From positions 1-64,000 of the forward strand of contig CAVONT010000021.1 of assembly GCA_963697365.1 (NCBI GenBank): a stretch of DNA of 64,000 nucleotides, in the 5' to 3' direction. The notes below the pieces were generated by a model. That model made no database searches, was not told the DNA's origin, and saw nothing but the letters and a program-made list of their open reading frames with translations. The position numbers were made by a program, and so were the translations under genes. This document shows, in pieces, positions 11,291 through 21,626 of this stretch; the stretch's first letter is position 1; each line of letters starts with the position of its first letter. Origin of the DNA: CAIXZV01 sp963697365 (lineage in GTDB: Bacteria; Chloroflexota; Limnocylindria; Limnocylindrales; CSP1-4).

Positions 11291-11424
11291 ACATTGTGGT
11301 CGGTGACAATCACTGCGTCCAAGCCAGTCGCCAGGGCCGCTCTCGCGATATCGGCGTGAGTGACATGCCCATCGGAGTAGAAGGTGTGCATGTGCAGGTT
11401 GACGACGATTTCATACATAGGCAT
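11285..11424 (-). CDS. PHP-domain phosphoesterase, N-terminal fragment
   Basis: The minus strand reads MYEIVVNLHMHTFYSDGH, then ADIARAALATGLDAVIVTDHNVYV. HMHTFYSDG and TDHN are metal-binding motifs I and II of the PHP superfamily (polymerase and histidinol phosphatase). About 45 residues remain; the rest is removed by the joint at ~11,285. The ATG at 11,424 or the one two codons later could start it. It is divergent from secG. The substrate cannot be inferred. Confidence 0.7.
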
Positions 11425-11432
11425 TTGGGTGT

Positions 11433-11461
11433 TTGACTATTCCGGGATGGAAAGGTATAAT
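11433..11461 (+). promoter_or_regulatory. Sigma-70-type promoter of secG
   Basis: TTGACT (11,433-11,438) and TATAAT (11,456-11,461) are separated by exactly 17 bases, a near-perfect housekeeping promoter. It reads towards secG, whose ribosome-binding site AGGAGGA lies at 11,494-11,500. Such a promoter is unlike the GC-rich DNA left of the seam. Confidence 0.8.
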
Positions 11462-11504
11462 CGGGCCTGCTTAATTCCCAAAAGATTGTAAGCAGGAGGA
11501 TCTT

Positions 11505-11730
11505 GTGGAGTTTTATATTGACATCGCGGCTGATTATAACGTCGATCGCTTTGATCATCAGTGTTATCTTGCAAAGCAAGGGCGCTGGGCTGGGCGGTTT
11601 GACAGGCGGCGACGCCGGTGGTTTTTTCACTGCTCGCCGTGGTATTGAAAAAGTTCTATTTCGTGTGACGATTGGGTTGAGTGTGGTCTTCTTCGCCCTG
11701 GCCATCGCTGCAACTCTGGTGGCTGTGTAA
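11505..11730 (+). CDS. secG: Preprotein translocase subunit SecG
   Basis: Small two-helix subunit of the SecYEG channel, ~75 residues. The best start is GTG at 11,505, four bases after AGGAGGA, giving MEFYIDIA. After one extra base near 11,533 the reading continues IITSIALIISVILQSKGAGLGG, the SecG signature (first helix, then QSKGAGLGG), and ends with a second helix VTIGLSVVFFALAIAATLVAV. The alternative TTG start at 11,503 avoids a frame change but loses the family's N-terminus. The gene has its own promoter (11,433) and is followed by the peptide-binding gene. Confidence 0.85.
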
Positions 11731-11755
11731 TTATCATTACCAAACGCCGGAAAAT

Positions 11756-13451
11756 TTGAAAAAACTACGTTGGCAAATCATTATCGTGCTGCTGGCTCTG
11801 GCTGCAATTGCGGTCCTGCTTGTGAGCCAGCAGCCACCCACGGTTGCTAGCCCGGATGGGGGCGAAAAGCCGGTTGCCGGTGGGGTCTACACTGAAGCGC
11901 TGATCGGCTCATTGGGCCGGCTAACCCGCTGTTGGATTACTACAACCCGGTCGATTACGACGTCGACCGGCTGATCTTCAGCGGGTTAGTTCGATTCGAT
12001 TTCGCGTCGGCTTGCCACATGGGGACCTGGCGGATGCATGGGGTATTTCCAAGGATGGAAAAACCTACAGTTTCTCGATTCGCTCCAATGCCAACTGGCA
12101 TGATGGGCAGCCGGTGACAAGCGATGACATCATCTTCACAGTCGAGCAGATGCGCAGTGATGCATTGCCCCTTCCGGAAGACCTGCGCAATTTCTGGAGC
12201 GAAGTGAAGGTCGAGGCCATTGACGAGAAGACAGTCAATTTTTATCTCCCCGAGGCTTTTTTCCCGCCGTTCCTGGATTACCTAACTTTTGGTGTTCTGC
12301 CCGAGCATATCCTGGAAGGCTCCACCGGCGCAGCTATGGCATCGACAGCTCGTTCAATGTCAATCCGGTTGGCAGCGGCCCCTACCGGATGGAAAGCGTG
12401 AATGTAGAAGGTGACAAGATTGAGTTCGGTCACGCTGCGCGGCTTCGAGTGATTATTATGGTGAAAAACCTTTTCTCGATAAGGTTGTTTTCCGTTATTA
12501 CCCAGATGAATCGGCTGCGATGGAGGCCTACAAGCAGGGCACCGCGGAAGGGGTCAGCGCCTGACCGGTGGCCCACTCGCCGAAGCGCTGCGCTCTCCCA
12601 CCATGAGAGTGTTCACCGGCCCGCTGCCGCGCCTGAGCATGGTCTATCTGAACTTAGACGACCCTGCGCTGCCGTTTCTCAAGACGCCAAGGTTCGCCGC
12701 GTGCTTTTTATGAGCGTTAACCGCCGCTGGATCATTGACCGGCTGTTCGAAGGACAGGCTATCCCGGCGAATGGACCGATTTTCCCGGACAGCTGGGCTT
12801 ATTATGACGGTGTTCGAGAAAGTCGATTTTGACCTGAACGGCGCAGTGTCGTTGCTCAAGGACGCAGGTTATACCATTCCGGCTGAAGGCAGCAACGTAC
12901 GGAAAAGAGGGTACAAAGCTGAGCTTCGAGATGCTCTACCCGGAAGGCTCACTGTTCCGGCAATGGCCGAGCAGATGCGAGATGATTGGGCGCAAATTGG
13001 TGTAGAAGTAGCCCTCAAGCCCGTACCTTACGAAGACCTGCTGAGCGACTAACCTGGAGCCGCGCGCAAGTACCAGGCGGCCCTGGTGGATATGAATTAC
13101 TCGCGCTCCCCATCCGGATCCGTACCCGTTCTGGCATCAGGCGCAGATGATCAACGGACAGAACTACTCTCAATGGGATGACCGCCAGGTCAGCGAGTAC
13201 CTGGAGCAGGCGACGCGTCCTGGACTGATATCCCCGAGCGCACCAAGCGCTATAAAAACTTCCAGGTCCGGTTCGCAGCCGACTGCCTGCACTGCCATTG
13301 TTCTACCCGGTTTACTCTTATGGAGTGGATGAAAAAATCCGAGGTGTCAGATGGGGCCGCTTTATGATCCCAGCGACAGATTGCCTCGATCACTTCCTGG
13401 TTCTTAATGACTGGCAACGTGGCCCAATCCGCGGCAACTGCAACGCCATAA
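11756..13451 (+). CDS. Peptide/nickel ABC transporter substrate-binding protein, family 5 (many frameshifts)
   Basis: Extracellular solute-binding protein (DppA/OppA type) of about 565 residues. The TTG start at 11,756 gives KKLRWQIIIVLLALAAIAVLLVS, a membrane anchor or uncleaved signal. Further along, changing frames, come LDYYNPVDYDVDRLIFSGLVRFD, ADAWGISKDGKTYSFSIR, WHDGQPVTSDDIIFTVEQM, PVGSGPYRMESV and AEQMRDDWAQIGVEV, all family landmarks in the right order. At least seven single-base breaks are needed, the last near 13,385, ending at TAA 13,449-13,451. It lies behind secG and before a terminator. No permease genes are visible here, so partners must be elsewhere. Confidence 0.82.
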
Positions 13452-13454
13452 TTG

Positions 13455-13506
13455 AAAAATCCCCTGCTGATTGTGCGGCACGGCCGCCAAAAAGCAGGGG
13501 ATTTTT
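13455..13506. terminator. Bidirectional intrinsic terminator
   Basis: A 14-bp perfect stem: left arm AAAAATCCCCTGCT (13,455-13,468), right arm AGCAGGGGATTTTT (13,493-13,506), loop of 24 bases. The A-run on one side and T-run on the other make it work for the peptide-binding gene (+) and the convergent transglycosylase gene (-). Confidence 0.85.
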
Positions 13507-13519
13507 TGTTTCCAATCCA

Positions 13520-15940
13520 GGGGTGCGATGCGTATAAGAGCCGATAGATATTGAACAGCTCGTAAATGCGGCGGATGTACTCGCGCGTTTCCGAATAGCG
13601 GATGACCTCCACAAACACATCCGGCGTCATCTCCAGAAAGTTTGCGCCACTGCGAGGGCATTTCCCGGTCCACCGTTGTAGGCAGCCAACGCGGGATAAA
13701 GATCGCCGTCAAAAGCCTGGCGCTGGCGTGCCATGTAATCGACGCCAAACGTCACGTTGACCATCGGCCGGCTCAGGTCTTCGTCGGTATAATCTTCTGG
13801 CCATCCCAGCCGGCCGGCAATATCTTCCCCGGTGGACGGGGATGATCTGCATCAAGCCGCTGGCTCCTGCCGATGAGCGCACAAACCCTTCGAACAGGCT
13901 TTCCTGGCGAACGACGCTGATACAAGAACAGGGGATGAAATTTGTATTCCTTGGCCAACGGCAGGATCAAGTCCTGATAGTAAGCGCCAAAACGCAGGTG
14001 ATTGAAGTAAACCGGCGCATTGAATGTGTCGGCGTCGCTCATGCCCGCAAGCGATCAGCACCTGGCGCCCGGCCATGATTGCCGGGCGGTAGGCGCCGAT
14101 GTCCACCAGGAGGTTGGCCAGCCGGTAAAGACCGACCGGGTCGGCTGCCAGATTCTCGCGAACTGCTTCGAATTCGCTCCTGGCATCATCGTACAGCCCC
14201 AGCTGCCGGAGCTCGATACCGCGCAGCAGGCCGGGCTGCGCGACCAGGGCGCTGGAGTCTCCAATATTTACATCGGCAGGGATCGAGAAGGTGGTCCGCA
14301 TCCAATCTTCGGCCCGCTGCGCTCGACGGTCCAGGTCGTAGCCCAGATCGTAGGAGAGCGGAAGGTCAAAGGGCGGGCGGTTATACAGCCGGTCCGGCGC
14401 GCTCGCTGTAATACCCGGTGGGATCGATTTCGGCTGCTTTTTCCCAGGCCGACTGGCAGACTCGCTGTCACCCATGGCTTCATAGGCTTTACCAATCCAA
14501 TACTGGGCTGCCGAACGCTCGGAGACAGGGGGAGCGACGGCGAGCAGGCGGCTGAAGGCGTCCAGCGAATTGGTGTAATTTCCTAACCGGTAGAGCGTGA
14601 CACCCATCAGGAACAAAGCCCGGGTTGTTTGCGGATCGTTCGGGTATTCGCGGGCAACACGATCCCATAAATCGGCGGCGGTTTCGAGGCGGTTGTCGCG
14701 CTCGGCCACCTGGGCGGCGTCGAAAAGGAATTCGCCGCGCGCGGGCGTGATATGGATTGTCCTCGACAAACTTCAGCGAGCGTGGCTTCCGCCGCCTTAT
14801 ACTGGTCCAGGTAGGCCCATTGTGTGTAGGCTTTTTGCTCCCAGGCTTCGTCCCAGTAATTGTGGTCGGGGTAGTTCTGGATCAAGGCTCTCCCAGCGCT
14901 GTGATTGCCTGTTCGTGCTCGCCCAGGCTGCGCTCTGAAAGCCCATAAAAATACAAAGCGGTTCCCGGGTCTGTCGGGTTGTCTTGCAGGTAGCGATCAA
15001 AGGCAGCCTGCGCAACCCCGTATTCGCCGGCATGATAATCAACAATGCCGCGCTGGAGTTCGTCCACCTCGACTCCGGCGTCCACCAGTGCCACGAGGGC
15101 AGTATAACTGCTGTAGGATGCCGGAAAATTCTGGACTGCATCCAGGTAAGCCGCTTTGGCCTGATCTGCCTGCCCCAGCTGAGTATAAATTTCCCCTTTG
15201 CGCAGGTCAATCAGCGCCCGCGTATTGTCATCTTTTGTGCGTGTATATAAATCATCATAAATAGTGAAGCGCGGAAGGGGCGTCTCCAGCCATGAAATAG
15301 GAGCGGGCCATCTTGAGCCGCAAAAACTCGCCATCCAGGCGGCTATCCTGGTCGATAGCGGCTTTGAAGTCCCTGGCTGCTGCCTGGTAGTTCAATGAAG
15401 AGAAATTAGCGTCACCACGCAAGTCCATAATATAGGCATCAATGACGCCTGGGCTAAGCTCGAGATATTGCGTATAGGCATCTGCGGCTTCAGGTAGCGC
15501 TCCTGGCTGGTTTCTATTTGAGCCAGTAGAAAATAGGCTCGTGCCCGTTGTTTGAAAAATGGGTAATCACGCAGCAGGCGCTCGAGGGAAAGGTGTGCTT
15601 CGTACGCGCTGCGTGACATCCACTGCGCTTGGGCAGCGCCGAGCAGCGCCGCCGCCTGGACCTCTGCATCTGGGTTGGTATTTAATGCTTTTTCATATTC
15701 TGACAGCGCCCGTTCCCAATCGCCCGCGAACAATCGCCTGGTCGCCGCTTTCTACCTTGCCGGCTGGAACAGGGGTCGGGCTGGGGGGCGGTGCGGAGTC
15801 GGCACAGAGATCGTCGCCGTTGCAGCTGCTGTCTGGGGCACGGTTGGAACCGCCTGAGTGGGCTGGTTGGGCGCCGGCCGGGTGCATGCTGAAAATGGCA
15901 GCATTACCAGCAGCAGAATCGCTCTCAAAAAAGTTTTCAT
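13520..15940 (-). CDS. Soluble lytic murein transglycosylase-like lipoprotein with TPR repeats (frameshifted)
   Basis: About 800 residues. ATG at 15,940 gives MKTFLRAILLLVMLPFSACT, a lipoprotein signal with lipobox FSAC. A long helical TPR region follows (WERALSEYEKALNTNPDAEV, AKAAYLDAVQNFPASYSSY, LGNYTNSLDAFSRLLAVAPP). The C-terminal domain has the GH23/SLT signatures: ESLFEGFVRSSAGASGLMQI, PSTGEDIA and AAYNGGPGNA, with the catalytic Glu in ESLF. It cleaves peptidoglycan glycan strands, producing 1,6-anhydro ends. Around ten frame changes are needed. The end near 13,520 is approximate because no stop appears before the terminator in the best frame. Confidence 0.82.
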
Positions 15941-16084
15941 ATTAATGTGGGAATATAACAAACCACATCACGCATGTCAATGGAAGACTGCAACTGAAGG
16001 AATGTGAGGCGCAGTGCTGTCAAAGGGCAAGAAAACCCGGGGTATTTGGTTTTTTCGGGTAAAATATCGGATTGTGATTCCACT

Positions 16085-17048
16085 ATGAAAATACTTCTGA
16101 CTGGCTCTGTCGCCTTCGACTACCTGATGACCTTTCCCGGATATTTCCGGGACCATATCCTGCCCGACCGGCTGGACTCGATCAGCCTGTCATTCCTGGT
16201 CGATTCGATGGTGCGCCTGCGCGGCGGGATTGCACCGAATATCGCCTACACCCTGGCGCTGCTGGGCGGCCTGCCCGAGTTGTGGGCGGCGGTGGGTGAA
16301 GACTTCGAAGAATACCGCCTTTGGCTTGGAAAGCAAAGGCGTCGATACCTCCGGGGCGAGGGTGATCCCTGGGGTCTATACCGCCTCCTTCTTCGTCAAT
16401 ACCGACCGGGCAAATGCCCAGATCGCCAGCTTCTATCCCGGGGCGATGGGCTATGCCGCACAGCTTTCCATCCGAGAGCTGGCTTCCGATCCTCCGGACC
16501 TGGTGGTGATTTCGCCCAATGATCCGGAGGCCATGAACCAGTATGTGCAGGAATGCCAGGAGCTGGACATCCCTTATATTTACGATCCCAGCCAGCAGAT
16601 TGTTCGATTAAACGCTGAAGAGGTTCGCTGCGGAATTGAAGGCGCACTGGCTTGTTTGTCAACGATTATGAGTACGCTCTGATCGAAAAGATGACCGGCT
16701 TGACCTCGGCAGACATCCTGAAGGAACGGCCTGGTCGTTTTATGGTGATCACTCGCGGGGCGCAAGGCGCCACCGTTGAAACCAGGAAGCGGGTTAATCG
16801 CAGTTGAGGCGGTTGAGCCCGAACAGATTGTCGATCCAACCGGGGTCGGAGATGCCTTTCGCGGCGGCTTCCTGACCGGCATCCATCACGGGCTGGACTT
16901 GCTGACCTGTGCGCGAATGGGGTCCCTGGCAGCCACGTACTGCCTGGAACAGCGTGGGCCGCAGGGGCACTCTTACACCCGGTCGGATTTTGTTGAGCGT
17001 TATCGCCGTTTATTCGATGACGGAGACCGAATTAAAAAGCACGATTAA
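16085..17048 (+). CDS. PfkB-family carbohydrate/adenosine kinase (frameshifted)
   Basis: Ribokinase-fold sugar or nucleoside kinase of ~320 residues. MKILLTGSVAFDYLMTFPG starts at ATG 16,085. Family signature 1 appears as RLRGGIAPNIAYTLALLGG, and the C-terminal catalytic signature as DPTGVGDAFRGGFLTG, whose second Asp is the catalytic base. Frame breaks lie near 16,320 (one extra T), 16,660 and 16,780. It lies 20 bases before ahcY; because AhcY releases adenosine, adenosine kinase is the likeliest activity. That assignment is inference from context; the substrate cannot be read from sequence alone. Confidence 0.82.
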
Positions 17049-17067
17049 AAACACACTATCGGGAGTC

Positions 17068-18337
17068 ATGATGGAACATTTTGATATTCGTGATGACAAA
17101 TTGGCTGAAGGCGGGCGCCGCCGAATTGAATGGGCCGAGCGCGAAATGCCTGTGCTGCGCCTGATCCGCGAGCGCTTTGCCAAAGAACGACCGCTGAACG
17201 GGCGTGCGCATTTCTGCCTGCCTGCATGTGACCACCGAAACCGCCAACCTGATGAACACCCTGCACCTGGGCGGGGCGGATGTGGTTCTGACCGCCTCCA
17301 ACCCGCTCTCCACCCAGGATGATGTGGCTGCTTCGCTGGTATCGCATTACGAGATCCCGATCTATGCCATCAAGGGCGAAAATAACGTCACCTATTACAA
17401 GCATATCAACGCCGCCCTGGATCACAAACCGCAACGTGACCATGGATGATGGCGCCGACCTGGTGAGCACGCTGCACAAGGAACGCCGCGATCTGCTGAC
17501 CGATATCATCGGCGGCACCGAAGAGACCACCACCGGCGTGATCCGCCTGCGCGCCATGGCTGCCGATGGCGCCCTGAACTTCCCGGTCATCGCCGTCAAT
17601 GATGCCATGACCAAGCACCTCTTCGATAACCGCTACGGCACCGGCCAGTCGACCATCGACGGCATTGTGCGCGCCACCAATGTCCTGCTGGCGGGCAAGA
17701 ACTTCGTGGTCGCCGGCTATGGCTGGTGCGGGCGTGGCCTGGCCAGCCGGGCGCGCGGCATGGGCTCCAATGTGATCGTCACCGAAGTCGATCCGCTGCC
17801 TGCCCTGGAAGCCGTCATGGACGGTTTCCGGGTGATGCCGATGAACGAAGCGGCCTGCATCGGCGATATCTTCTGTCACCGTCACCGGCGATATCAATGT
17901 GATCGACGCGGCATCACTTCGAGCGTGATGAAAGACGGCGCGATTGTGGCCAATTCCGGCCACTTCAATGTCGAGATCAATATCCCTGCCCTGGAAGAAG
18001 ATGTCCACGGAGAAGCGCCTGGTGCGTCCGTTCGTTGACCAGTATGAGCTGCCGATGGCCGGCAGGATCAACCTGCTGGGCGAAGGCCGCCTGATCAACC
18101 TGGCTTCTGCCGAAGGCCACCCGGCCAGCGTGATGGATATGTCCTTTGCCAACCAGGCCCTCAGCCTGGAATACATGGTGAAGAACGCCGACACGCTGGA
18201 GAAGAAGGTCTACAGCGTGCCGGGTGAGATCGACCGCGAGATTGCCCGCCTGAAACTGGCACGGCATGGGTGTCAAGATCGATACCCTGACCGCAGAACA
18301 GGTTGCATACCTGAACTCCTGGGAAGAAGGAACATAA
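17068..18337 (+). CDS. ahcY: Adenosylhomocysteinase (S-adenosylhomocysteine hydrolase, frameshifted)
   Basis: NAD-dependent enzyme splitting S-adenosylhomocysteine into homocysteine and adenosine. About 420 residues, the shorter form without the ~40-residue insertion. Visible motifs: LADEGRRRIEWAEREMP-like N-terminus, HVTTETANLMNTL, GGADVVLTASNPLSTQDD, GGTEETTTGVIRL, FDNRYGTGQSTIDGI, the NAD site VAGYGWCGRGLASRARGMG and NSGHFNVEI. ATG 17,068 or 17,071 starts it behind GGGAG. Breaks lie near 17,215, 17,430, 17,870 and 18,260. The tail GVKIDTLTAEQVAYLNSW ends at 18,337. It is directly followed by dgt, suggesting a nucleotide/SAM-cycle operon. Confidence 0.9.
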
Positions 18338-18340
18338 GTT

Positions 18341-19500
18341 ATGTACTTCGGCAGAACGCAGTTGGAAGCCATTGAAGACCAGAGCCTTGCGCCGTATGCG
18401 CTGCCGCAGCCGGCAGTCCAAAGGGCGAGCGTATCCCGGAAGACGAGCCGGAATACCGCACGGCCTTCCAGCGCGACCGCGACCGCATCCTGCACACCAC
18501 TGCTTTCCGCCGCCTGGAATACAAGACGCAGGTCTTCATTCAACTATGAAGGCGATTACTACCGCACCCGCCTGACGCACACCCTGGAAGTGGCCCAGAT
18601 CGGGCGCACCATCGCCCGGGCCTTGGGCGCCAACGAGGACCTGATCGAAGCGATCTGCCTGGCGCACGACCTGGGCCACAGCGCCTTCGGCCATTCGGGC
18701 GAGGTCGCTCTGGCGCGGCTGATGAAGGATTATCGGCGGTTTCGATCACAACAAGCAGTCGCTGCGCATTGTCACCGTCCTGGAGCGGCGCTACCCGGAT
18801 TTCCCCGGCCTGAACCTGACCTGGGAAGTGCGCGAAGGCATTGTCAAGCACGAATCGGAATATGATATCTGCCGATGCCAGCGAGTACAACCCCGAGCTG
18901 CGCGGCCACCTGGAAGCGCAGATCGCCAACGTCGCCGATGAGCTGGCCTACACCGCCCACGACCTGGACGATGGCTTGCGCTCTGGGATGATCACCCCGA
19001 GCATGCTGGAAGGCATCACGCTCTGGGAGATCCTGGTGGAGAGCGTGGGTGTGCGCGATGCTCGTACTGGATGACCTGACCCGCCACCGTCTGATCCGCC
19101 GGCTGATCGGGATGGAGGTGAGCGACCTGGTCCAGACCACCCGACCAGCGCCTGCGAGAGAGCAATGTCAAGTCGGTGGAAGAGCTGCAGCGCCTGCCTT
19201 ACAATGTGATTGGCTTCAGCGAAGATATGCACCGGCGCAACCGCCAGCTCAAGGATTTCCTGTACGCCAACCTGTACCGCCACTACCGGGTGGTGCGCAT
19301 GCAGGTCAAAGCCGAGCAGCATTCTGAGCGATCTGTTCAACGCCTACCAGACTGAGCCCACCATCCTGCCTCACCACGTCCAGGACCAGATCAGAAGATT
19401 CGGGCTGGAACGCACCATTTGCGACTACATCGCCGGGATGACCGATCGCTTTGCGGTCGAAGAACATCAAAAGATCTTTGATCCCCTGGTTAAGCCGTAA
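18341..19500 (+). CDS. dgt: Deoxyguanosinetriphosphate triphosphohydrolase-like HD protein (frameshifted)
   Basis: Removes triphosphate from dGTP or other dNTPs. About 386 residues. RTAFQRDRDRILHTTAFRRL and EYKTQVF are the family's N-terminal motif. The HD metal ligands are in RTRLTHTLEVAQIGR and CLAHDLGHSAFGH, and the later Asp in DELAYTAHDLDDG. The ATG at 18,341 lies three bases after the ahcY stop. Frame changes are needed near 18,410, 18,540, 18,740, 18,870, 19,060, 19,140 and 19,320. The end is TAA at 19,498-19,500. Confidence 0.87.
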
Positions 19501-19585
19501 GTAATTCCGGGCAGAAGCTGAATATTCCTGATTTGCAGGATGGCAAATATGCTCGGACTTTTGTATTTCTATAGGAGTTGATTGG

Positions 19586-20051
19586 ATGGGTGAGCAGCCA
19601 TATCTGACCTCGGCAGGGGCAAAAAAACTTAGGAGGAGCTGGCACGCCTGAAAGGACCCGAGCGTGAAGCACTGGCCTGACGCTTGCGGTCTGCAATCTC
19701 CATGGGCGATCTGTCAGAGAATGCGGATTATCATAAAGCCAAGGAAGACCAGGGTTTCCTGGAAGGCCGCATTCAGGAGTTGGAGTACATCCTGAAGAAT
19801 GCCATTATCGTTGAAGAGCCAACCGGAAAACGTGATCGGGTAGAAGTCGGGGTGACCGTAACCGTGCAGGAGGCTGATTATCCTCCTGATACCTATTACA
19901 TGGTGGGCGCGAAAGAAGCCGACCCACGCGGTGGGAAAATCTCGAACGAATCCCCGATCGGACGGGCCCTGATGGGCGGCCGTGTAGGCGATACCATCAG
20001 CGCAGAGACCCCGGCGGGGTGGTGAAATTGAAGATTTTGAAAATTGAATAG
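19586..20051 (+). CDS. greA: Transcription elongation factor GreA/GreB (frameshifted)
   Basis: Rescues backtracked RNA polymerase by stimulating transcript cleavage. ATG 19,586 follows AGGAG (19,573-19,577) and gives GEQPYLTSAGAKKL. The coiled-coil tip has the catalytic acidic pair in SMGDLSENADYHKAKEDQ, the hallmark of Gre factors. The C-terminal FKBP-like domain contains NESPIGRALMGGRVGDTI. Breaks occur near 19,632, 19,680 and 20,022; after the last, KLKILKIE ends at TAG 20,049-20,051. Length ~155 residues is normal. A strong terminator follows at once. Confidence 0.9.
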
Positions 20052-20065
20052 GATCTGAATCGGAT

Positions 20066-20107
20066 AAAAAATGGACCGGCCTTCGATCAAAGGCCGGTCC
20101 ATTTTTT
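20066..20107. terminator. Strong bidirectional intrinsic terminator
   Basis: An 18-bp perfect stem: left arm AAAAAATGGACCGGCCTT (20,066-20,083), loop of 6 bases, right arm AAGGCCGGTCCATTTTTT (20,090-20,107). It ends greA on the plus strand and the membrane-protein gene on the minus strand. Confidence 0.92.
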
Positions 20108-20124
20108 ATTTGCTGGTGAAGCGA

Positions 20125-21163
20125 CTACTTCTGCCAGACAGCCAGCTCGACGATCAGCCGGTCGAAGTAGCTCTGCGGAGGCATGGCGCCTTCACCGTAG
20201 GCCATGTCTTTTACCGTGGCGACCATCTGCAGGGTCTGGGTCTCGAGCACAAACTCGGCCCCGGGCTCGGCCTGGATCGGTTCGCCCTTGGCTTCCAGCC
20301 GGGAGCGGATGGCTCCATCAAAGAAGGCATGGGTGCTCATCAAGACCTTGGTGACGGTCTGAATATCGTTTTTATCGAACAGCCACAGCTCGAAGGCGGT
20401 GACTTTCTTCTTATCACCCTCGCCAATCGTATCGGAAATGCCCACACCGCACTCACCCAGGAACTCACCCGTGGGGGAGTTGATCGAGAAGGAGTCATCG
20501 AACAGATCGTCGCCGATCATATAGGATGCCTGCCATTGGGCAACTGGCGGCTCTAAGTCGCTGGTCGTATAGTCGGTTAGCGCTGTTTGGCGGCGGTTTT
20601 CCAGCGCCTGGTCGGCGGGGGTCATTACACCGCCGGCACCTGGGCGAGGGAAGCGCCCGCGCAGCAGGACGTAAGCGATCGCTGCACCGATAGCAAGCAG
20701 CACGATGCAAATCAAGGCAATCAAAATGGTAACGATCCGGGAGCCGCCGCCTTCTTCCAGCCTCCCCGGCAGCTGCAGTAGCGACCGGCGTTCCGGCCGC
20801 AGGTGTGCCGACGACAGGTGCAACCGGCTGCCCGCTTACTGCGGCTGTGAAGCTGGCAATTAGCTCAGGACTCAACCCCTGCGGGTCTTGAGCGACCATC
20901 TGGAGGGCTTCTGGCCCGGCATCGCCCAGGGCTGCGTAATTCGCCTGGGCCTGGGCGACATCTCCGTCCACACCGTACTGAACGATGGTCATGTGGAGGA
21001 ACTCTTCCTGCCATGTCATCGATAGCTCGGCAGGTGTCGCGTCAGTCCATTGCACCGGCCAGATCCACCAGCCTAACACAACAAGACCAAACAGCGCTCC
21101 GATCACAAAACCGGCGATTCCAACCACGATGGGGTTTCTGGATTGCTCGCGGATCGTATTCAT
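20125..21163 (-). CDS. Two-helix membrane protein of unknown function (one frameshift)
   Basis: About 345 residues from ATG 21,163 (MNTIREQSRNPIVVGIAG). A first helix lies at residues ~11-33 (VVGIAGFVIGALFGLVVLGW), followed by an extracytoplasmic stretch with Ala-rich TPAAGTPVATAAAGEAG. After a frame change near 20,760 a second helix follows (IVTILIALICIVLLAIGAAI) and then a ~190-residue domain (YMIGDDLFDDSFSINSP, GECGVGISDTIG). Similar proteins occur in Anaerolineae, but I know no function. A good promoter lies upstream at 21,263-21,291. Confidence 0.7.
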
Positions 21164-21262
21164 TGATTTACTCCCTGGTAGCTCTGAATGATTGCTAGCT
21201 GGCGCTGATCGCTGCTATATTTGGAATTTCGTCAGGCGGGTAATGCTCGATTACCTGTTCTA

Positions 21263-21291
21263 ATTTTAGACGAAACTTACAATTTATGCAA
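21263..21291 (-). promoter_or_regulatory. Sigma-70-type promoter for the 20,125-21,163 gene
   Basis: On the minus strand TTGCAT (21,291-21,286) and TAAAAT (21,268-21,263) are separated by 17 bases. It lies ~100 bases upstream of the membrane-protein start, between that gene and the topA stop. Confidence 0.6.
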
Positions 21292-21329
21292 CTATTTTTT
21301 CAAAATCGCGCCGTGCAACGTCTTTTTGT

Positions 21330-21512
21330 TCAGGGTGCAAGAGTTATGCCGCATCCACCGTTTCGTCCACGCACGACCAGTTCCAGAGGGAAGCGCTCTT
21401 CGCATTGGATGCACTGTGCATATTGTTTGTCGGCAACTACGAGCAGGCCGCCGCAAACCGAGCAAGGCTTTGGAAGCGGCTGCTTCCAGGAAGTGAAATC
21501 GCATTCCTCCGT
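21330..21512 (-). CDS. topA: DNA topoisomerase I, C-terminal zinc-ribbon fragment
   Basis: The minus strand reads ECDFTSWKQPLPKPCSVCGG, LLVVADKQYAQCIQCEERF, then a short tail to the stop at 21,330-21,332. CDFTSW...P.PCP.CGG...C.QC is the C-terminal four-cysteine zinc ribbon of bacterial TopA. About 60 codons remain. Upstream of the ECDF motif (right of ~21,510) no TopA frame exists on the minus strand: neither the preceding YP-type residues nor the earlier zinc domain is found. The gene is therefore cut at a second sequence seam. Confidence 0.82.
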   Translation of the reverse strand, partial: TEECDFTSWKQPLPKPCSVCGGLLVVADKQYAQCIQCEERFPLELVVRGRNGGCGITLAP

Positions 21513-21520
21513 TGGCCGAG
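21505..21520. other. Seam 2: joint between Anaerolineae-like and GC-rich accessory DNA
   Basis: topA is lost immediately upstream (minus-strand sense) of its ECDFTSW motif. To the right the DNA becomes strongly GC-rich and codes on the plus strand for an unrelated lipoprotein starting at 21,627. The 10.2-kb block between seams 1 and 2 therefore begins and ends inside genes. No transposon ends are visible at the joint. 21,513-21,626 holds no gene I can recognise. Confidence 0.75.
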
Positions 21521-21626
21521 TTCCTCGACGCGGGATAGCACGCGGGTGTTGGCAGCATCGAACGGAGCGCCGCCATCGAAGAGTGCGGGCGATGCGAAGG
21601 TCGTCCCCCGAAAGCGCGTGTGCAGG

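Noticed and set aside
11505..11600. secG starting at TTG 11,503 without frame change
   Set aside because: The TTG is only two bases from the ribosome-binding site and loses the typical SecG N-terminus. GTG 11,505 with one indel fits the family better.
13250..13630. Minus-strand gene running through the terminator at 13,455-13,506
   Set aside because: It is the transglycosylase tail (DVFVEVIRYSETREYIRRIY) reading on past its natural end into a hairpin. The part beyond ~13,520 has no similarity to the family.
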